NCBI GenBank assembly: GCA_045403215.1
Contig: JAXIOW010000057.1
Coordinates: 1 to 24,288, forward strand
DNA from: NS-12 sp045403215
GTDB taxonomy: Bacteria; Nitrospirota; Nitrospiria; Nitrospirales; NS-4
Length of the DNA stretch: 24,288 bases
Direction of reading: 5' to 3'
Shown here: piece by piece, positions 21,163-24,288 of the stretch
How positions within the stretch are numbered: position 1 is the first letter of the stretch
Layout: each line of letters opens with the position of its first letter
Program-made: the position numbers and the translations under genes
The notes under the pieces: model-generated
Database searches by the model: none
The model's input: only the letters and a program-made list of their open reading frames with translations
What the model was told of the DNA's origin: nothing

Positions 21163-21336
21163 ATGGGACTCTTAGGTGAGGGACTTCAGCTTGTGGGCTT
21201 TTTGGCAGTGACCGTCTCGATCCTGGCGTCGCTGGTGGCGGTCGCCATCAGCATCACGGTCTTCTTGTACATGGCCAACCGGAGGATCGAGATTGCCGAG
21301 AGAGCGGCGCCATCGCGAATCAAACATTCCCGCTGA
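21163..21336 (+). CDS. Small single-pass membrane protein, unknown
   Basis: 57 residues. One long hydrophobic helix (about 8-37: LQLVGFLAVTVSILASLVAV and on) is followed by a basic tail (NRRIEIAERAAPSRIKHSR). A weak purine-rich GGCGGGG precedes the ATG. No family is recognised. The layout, a helix with positive residues on one side, supports a real inner-membrane microprotein with a cytoplasmic tail, but the gene rests on composition alone. It is 40 bases before another tiny membrane protein of the same kind, and the two may be a pair. Confidence 0.5.
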   Translation: MGLLGEGLQLVGFLAVTVSILASLVAVAISITVFLYMANRRIEIAERAAPSRIKHSR

Positions 21337-21376
21337 GGCCCAAGCGTAAGGGCGTGTGGAAGCATAGAGGAGGTGC

Positions 21377-21541
21377 ATGCAGGAAATAGGCGCATTCTTG
21401 ATCGTCTCGATTCTCGTGGGCCTCGTCCTCCGCTTGAGCAGCGAGCGGGCGCGCGCGAGACGACGGGGTGCCAGTACGCCGGCCCGCTTCGTCGAATTCA
21501 CCGGCAGGCGGCTCACGATTTCCACTCGAAGAGATGAGTAA
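21377..21541 (+). CDS. Small membrane protein, unknown
   Basis: 54 residues with a strong GAGGAGG ribosome site five bases before the ATG. The N-terminal helix (about 5-20: GAFLIVSILVGLVLRL) is followed by a very basic stretch (RARARRRG) and a short polar tail. No family is recognised. It lies between the first microprotein and the PilZ gene in the same direction, so the three may be co-transcribed. Confidence 0.5.
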   Translation: MQEIGAFLIVSILVGLVLRLSSERARARRRGASTPARFVEFTGRRLTISTRRDE

Positions 21542-21570
21542 GCGCCAGGAGACTCAAGAGCAGGCAGGGA

Positions 21571-21951
21571 ATGGGGCTCACACCTAAGCCTGTCGGGACG
21601 GTGGTCGGAGAGCGGCGGCGGATGCCGCGCTACCACCTCCTGACGCGCGTCGATATCTTGGTGGCCGGCCGCGGTGACGCGTACTGGGGGAGCATGCGCA
21701 ACGTGAGCCGTAGCGGCGTGGCGGTCACTGTGCGGCAGCATTTGAAGGGGCATCAGAGAGTCACGGTCCGCTTCCATCTCCAGAGTCCGGACGGGAAGGA
21801 AGTCATTGAGGGTCTGGCCGCCCAAGAGATCTGGCAGCGCGGAGACGACGCTGGCCTGGAATTTGATCCCCCGCTGACGTTCGGCTCGCCTGCATTACAG
21901 AAGACGCGGCATCTGGTGGCCCACCTCGTCGAAATGGAAGCAGGGCGGTGA
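21571..21951 (+). CDS. PilZ-domain protein
   Basis: 126 residues from ATG 21571 (weak ribosome site; the exact start is uncertain). The PilZ signature is present in its two parts: RRRMPRYHLLTRVDI (RxxxR, the c-di-GMP guanine contact) and NVSRSGVAVTV (the [DN]xSxxG part, here with Asn in place of Asp). The beta-barrel strands QRVTVRFHL, EGLAAQEIWQ and AGLEFDPPL follow. PilZ domains bind cyclic di-GMP and alter motility, exopolysaccharide or transcription. It is a stand-alone domain without an output module, so it probably acts on a partner. The following lipoprotein gene starts 22 bases downstream. Confidence 0.82.
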   Translation: MGLTPKPVGTVVGERRRMPRYHLLTRVDILVAGRGDAYWGSMRNVSRSGVAVTVRQHLKGHQRVTVRFHLQSPDGKEVIEGLAAQEIWQRGDDAGLEFDPPLTFGSPALQKTRHLVAHLVEMEAGR

Positions 21952-21958
21952 GGGGTTG

Positions 21959-21967
21959 TGGCATAAT
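21959..21967 (+). promoter_or_regulatory. Extended -10-like element (TGGCATAAT)
   Basis: TGG plus CATAAT (21962-21967) matches TGnTATAAT at all but one base of the hexamer. It ends 6 bases before a GTG at 21974, which then would start a leaderless lipoprotein mRNA. No -35 is obvious. Confidence 0.35.
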
Positions 21968-21973
21968 ACGAGC

Positions 21974-22450
21974 GTGGGAAGCTTGCCCGTTGCCCGCCTC
22001 ATCGCGCTTACGTTCCTCCTGTGTGCGCTGCCCGCCTGCGCGCCGAGTTATCACACCTTCACGAAGCAAGCGGACTCGCTGGGCGCCGCCTGCAACCAAG
22101 ACGTCGTGCTATTCGCCGCCACGCTGACCCCGGAGGCGCGCCGGGAGGTGCTCAGCAAACTCAATGCTCTGAACGACGCGCTGATCAAGACAGCCGGGTA
22201 CGAGCGCGAGGCCCGGCGGACCAACTCCGTGGACCTCATCGACGCCAACCGCGCCTTCCTGGAGACGGGACGGGCATGGGTGATCTGCTCGCTCGAATAT
22301 AACAAGTCGCTCGTCGCGATCGGGGAGCGGGACGCCGCTCGGCACAACTACCAGGGCCTGCTGTCCCGGCTCACCGCTCCCCAATTCGTGGCTGCACGCC
22401 GCCAGATCCAGCAGGCGCTCGACGAACTGGACGGTGCGAAGAGTCGTTAG
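21974..22450 (+). CDS. Hypothetical lipoprotein
   Basis: 158 residues from GTG 21974; a TTG at 21956 in the same frame would add six residues. The signal peptide ARLIALTFLLCALPAC ends in a lipobox (LPAC). The mature part is helical and charged, with no recognised domain: DSLGAACNQDVVLFAATLTPEARREVLSKL, then LIDANRAFLETGRAWVICSLEYNKSL. The two cysteines of the mature part could pair. The GTG is preferred because an extended -10-like element stands 6 bases upstream and the reading gives a standard signal length. The stop overlaps the stop of the convergent glycosylase gene by four bases (TTAG). Role unknown. Confidence 0.7.
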   Translation: MGSLPVARLIALTFLLCALPACAPSYHTFTKQADSLGAACNQDVVLFAATLTPEARREVLSKLNALNDALIKTAGYEREARRTNSVDLIDANRAFLETGRAWVICSLEYNKSLVAIGERDAARHNYQGLLSRLTAPQFVAARRQIQQALDELDGAKSR

Positions 22451-23148
22451 CGGGCGCCTACAGTCGTTCTCGTCAGCCCCTTCCTGGCCGTCGCAAATAT
22501 CGAGGCGAACATCGGTCCCGTCAGCTTTCCCGTAAAGGTATTCTGCTGGGACGGATGGTAGGACCCGATCAGTGTGACGCCCCACGGAAGCCGGTAGACC
22601 CGCCCGTGTCCGAAGGCAGGGAGCGGGCGGGGCAGCGCATGGCCGAGCTCGCGGCAGGCCTTGAGATAGCCGTCGAACGCGATCTTGCCCAGGGCCACCA
22701 CGACGCGGACGCGGGTGAGCAGCCGCAGCTCGTCCACGAGGAAGGGCCGGCACCGGTCGAATTCCTCGGGCAGCGGTTTGTTGCCCGGGGGCGCGCAGCG
22801 GACCGTGGCCGTGATGTAGCAGTCAATCAGGCGCATCCCGTCGTCCCGCGAAACCGACTCGGCCTGGCTGGCGAAGCCGAACCGGTTCAAGGCGCCGTAG
22901 AGCCAGTCGCCGCTGCGGTCTCCGGTGAACATCCGTCCCGTGCGGTTGCCACCGTGCGCCGCCGGCGCGAGGCCCACGATCAACAGACGGGCCTTGGCGT
23001 CCCCGAAGCCGGGGACGGGTTGCCCCCAATACGTCCAGTCGTGGAAACGACGCGTTTTGTGATGCGCGATCTCCTCACGGTACGTCACGAGGCGGGGGCA
23101 TCGACGGCAGGCGGTGATGGCGTCGTGCAGGACGCTCAGGCGGGACAT
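22447..23148 (-). CDS. Uracil-DNA glycosylase, family 5 (UDGb type), with 4Fe-4S cluster
   Basis: 233 residues. Cys14, Cys17, Cys118 and Cys133 fit the 4Fe-4S ligands of family 4/5 glycosylases (CRRCPRL; TVRCAPPGNKPLPEEFDRC). Motif A reads GLAPAAHGGNRTGRMFTGDRSG (59-80), in which the catalytic acidic residue of other families is absent, as in family 5. Motif B is GSYHPSQQNTFTGKL near 193-207. The enzyme removes uracil, and in family 5 also other damaged bases such as hypoxanthine, to start base excision repair. No ribosome site precedes the ATG; TGGTAAAAT ends 7 bases upstream and may give a leaderless message. The downstream end overlaps the stop of the convergent lipoprotein gene. Confidence 0.9.
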   Translation of the reverse strand: MSRLSVLHDAITACRRCPRLVTYREEIAHHKTRRFHDWTYWGQPVPGFGDAKARLLIVGLAPAAHGGNRTGRMFTGDRSGDWLYGALNRFGFASQAESVSRDDGMRLIDCYITATVRCAPPGNKPLPEEFDRCRPFLVDELRLLTRVRVVVALGKIAFDGYLKACRELGHALPRPLPAFGHGRVYRLPWGVTLIGSYHPSQQNTFTGKLTGPMFASIFATARKGLTRTTVGAR

Positions 23149-23155
23149 GCGCGGG

Positions 23156-23164
23156 ATTTTACCA
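23156..23164 (-). promoter_or_regulatory. Extended -10-like element (TGGTAAAAT) of the glycosylase gene
   Basis: On the minus strand TGG plus TAAAAT (hexamer 23156-23161) matches TGnTATAAT at five of six hexamer bases. Seven bases separate it from the ATG at 23148. No ribosome site is present, so transcription may begin at the start codon. Confidence 0.4.
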
Positions 23165-23172
23165 GATTTACC

Positions 23173-23201
23173 TTGCCACTCGGGGAAACCCTTGCTAGAA
23201 T
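23173..23201 (+). promoter_or_regulatory. Promoter of the MltD-like gene
   Basis: TTGCCA (23173-23178), a 17-base spacer, then TAGAAT (23196-23201) with TGC before it as an extended -10. The predicted start near 23208 gives a leader of about 19 bases carrying GGGAGGGGG. It shares the same short divergent region as the glycosylase promoter. Confidence 0.6.
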
Positions 23202-23226
23202 TTCATCGTAAAGTGGGAGGGGGTGT

Positions 23227-24243
23227 ATGAGCCCAATGGAATGGATCGCGCGATCTCGCTCCCTGCTTGCGGCCGTCGTGCTCCTGGCCGTGCCGTTGGC
23301 GACCGATACCAGGAGCGATCAAGACCTGACGGTCCCGGGCGCGTCTGTGGACGGGGAGCCGGTGCCGCTGCCGCCGGAGCTCGTGCGCTACGGCGCGGCG
23401 CGGTCGAAGCCGTTCCTCAGTTCCTACCGCCTGCCGGACACCATCACGTTCGCCGACTCTCCGGTGCCGCTCAACGTCTGGCAGGTGCGGGAGCGGATCG
23501 AGTACGAGTTCTACCGCTTTCTGGAAGACGAAGGGGACAGCATCATCCTGGCGAAGCGCACTGGCCGCTGCTTTTCGCCCGCCGAGCGTCAGTTGGCCGA
23601 AGCCGGGCTGCCGGACGATCTGAAGTTCATCCTGCTCGTCGAGAGCAAATGCATCTCGGCTGCGTATTCACGGGCTAAAGCATCCGGGCCCTGGCAGTTC
23701 GTCCCCTCGACCGGTCGGCACTTCTCGCTGCAGAACAACTACTGGAAAGACGACCGCCGCAACCTCGAGCTCTCGACCGAGGCCGCCGTCAAGTACCTGA
23801 AGAAGCTGCACGACATTTTCGGCGACTGGTTTCTGGCCATGGCGGCCTATAACACCGGCGAGGTCCACATCCGGAAAGCCATGCGCGAGCAGCGGATTGA
23901 CGACTACTGGAAGCTGCACTACGCCACGGAGACCATGCGCTACGTGCCCCGCATCATCGCGAGCAAGGAGATCTTCTCCCAGCCGGATAAGTACCTGGGC
24001 GTGGCCAAGGCCGATCTCTACCCGCCGCTGGACACCGAAGTGGTGACGGTCAACGTCAAGGAGGACCGGCGCCATCTGGCCGCCGTGGCGGAGCAGTTCG
24101 GCACCTATTTCCTCGAGCTGAAGCTCCTCAACCCCGAGATCCGCAAGAACTACCTGCCGCGCGGGACACACCAGATCAAGGTCCCGCGGCGTCCTGACAA
24201 TGGCTGTCCGACGCCTTGCGACAAGGCGGACGCGTCTCCCTGA
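23227..24243 (+). CDS. MltD-like lytic transglycosylase (family 23 SLT domain)
   Basis: 338 residues; the ATG follows GGAGGGGG closely. A signal peptide covers about residues 1-27. The SLT domain spans about 130-250: catalytic Glu139 in LLVES, then AYSRAKASGPWQFVPSTGRHFSL, then AAVKYLKKLHDIFGDWFLAMAAYNTGE, all in the order seen in MltD. The C-terminal part (about 270-325) resembles one degenerate LysM domain (VNVKEDRRHLAAVAEQFGTYFLELKLLNPEI). The enzyme cuts the glycan strand of peptidoglycan with formation of a 1,6-anhydro product, in the periplasm. It ends PCDKADASP with two cysteines. The gene is divergent from the glycosylase gene. Confidence 0.9.
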   Translation: MSPMEWIARSRSLLAAVVLLAVPLATDTRSDQDLTVPGASVDGEPVPLPPELVRYGAARSKPFLSSYRLPDTITFADSPVPLNVWQVRERIEYEFYRFLEDEGDSIILAKRTGRCFSPAERQLAEAGLPDDLKFILLVESKCISAAYSRAKASGPWQFVPSTGRHFSLQNNYWKDDRRNLELSTEAAVKYLKKLHDIFGDWFLAMAAYNTGEVHIRKAMREQRIDDYWKLHYATETMRYVPRIIASKEIFSQPDKYLGVAKADLYPPLDTEVVTVNVKEDRRHLAAVAEQFGTYFLELKLLNPEIRKNYLPRGTHQIKVPRRPDNGCPTPCDKADASP

Positions 24244-24288
24244 TCCTTCCGTCCTCACCCATCCGGGCATCGTTGCGTCGCATCCTGC

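Noticed and set aside
23227..24243. Damaged catalytic site in the MltD-like protein
   Set aside because: ESKCISAAYS looks unusual, but the Glu139, SGPWQF, PSTGR and AAYNTGE motifs are all in place, so the enzyme looks normal.

Overview
The window is GC-rich chromosomal DNA from a Gram-negative bacterium: it carries outer-membrane lipoproteins, an Mla-type lipid transporter, a lytic transglycosylase and an RND efflux pump. The gene mix (universal stress/PCP_red/rubredoxin fusion, PCP_red-tailed radical SAM protein, UbiE next to a B12 radical SAM protein, ECF sigma operon with a Spy-like protein, family 5 uracil-DNA glycosylase) suggests Nitrospirota, perhaps a Nitrospira relative. That is inference from gene content only; the window has no rRNA, tRNA, CRISPR array or recognisable transposase.

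Region 1 (1-5956, minus strand) reads as one tightly packed operon. In transcription order it encodes a 681-residue fusion (two Usp domains, three PCP_red domains, a rubredoxin-like knuckle), a radical SAM/SPASM protein of the NirJ/AhbC/AhbD type with its own PCP_red domain, a small CopD/HemJ-like membrane protein, and an RND efflux adaptor and pump, the pump being cut by the window edge. The first three genes overlap by 1 or 4 bases. The joint occurrence of PCP_red, a haem-pathway-like radical SAM enzyme and a CopD/HemJ-like protein points to an undescribed tetrapyrrole- or metal-related function.

Region 2 (6100-8597, minus) holds a B12-binding radical SAM protein translationally coupled to a UbiE-type quinone methyltransferase. 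The methyltransferase has a dispersed palindromic repeat inserted in frame. Region 3 (8640-11340) is accessory DNA: a probable integron-cassette remnant carrying a membrane protein, a VOC protein, a DUF202 protein, and an ORF6N-domain gene. Four perfect odd-length palindromes lie in and upstream of the ORF6N gene, one of them inside its own coding sequence. The 543-base gap before uvrA also contains a 30-base direct repeat.

Region 4 (11341-16732): uvrA lacking the insertion domain, a stand-alone LuxR-type HTH gene, an ECF sigma/anti-sigma/Spy-like operon, a YHS protein and a BamE-like lipoprotein. Region 5 (16854-20920): a small transaldolase followed by MlaE-MlaF-MlaD-TPR lipoprotein genes; the MlaF-like ATPase has lost several catalytic motifs. 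Region 6 (21163-24243): two tiny membrane proteins, a PilZ protein, a lipoprotein, a uracil-DNA glycosylase and an MltD-like transglycosylase.

Several genes without a Shine-Dalgarno sequence (czcB-like, ubiE, uvrA, YHS, the 21974 lipoprotein, the glycosylase) have a -10-like hexamer 6-9 bases before the start codon, suggesting leaderless transcription.
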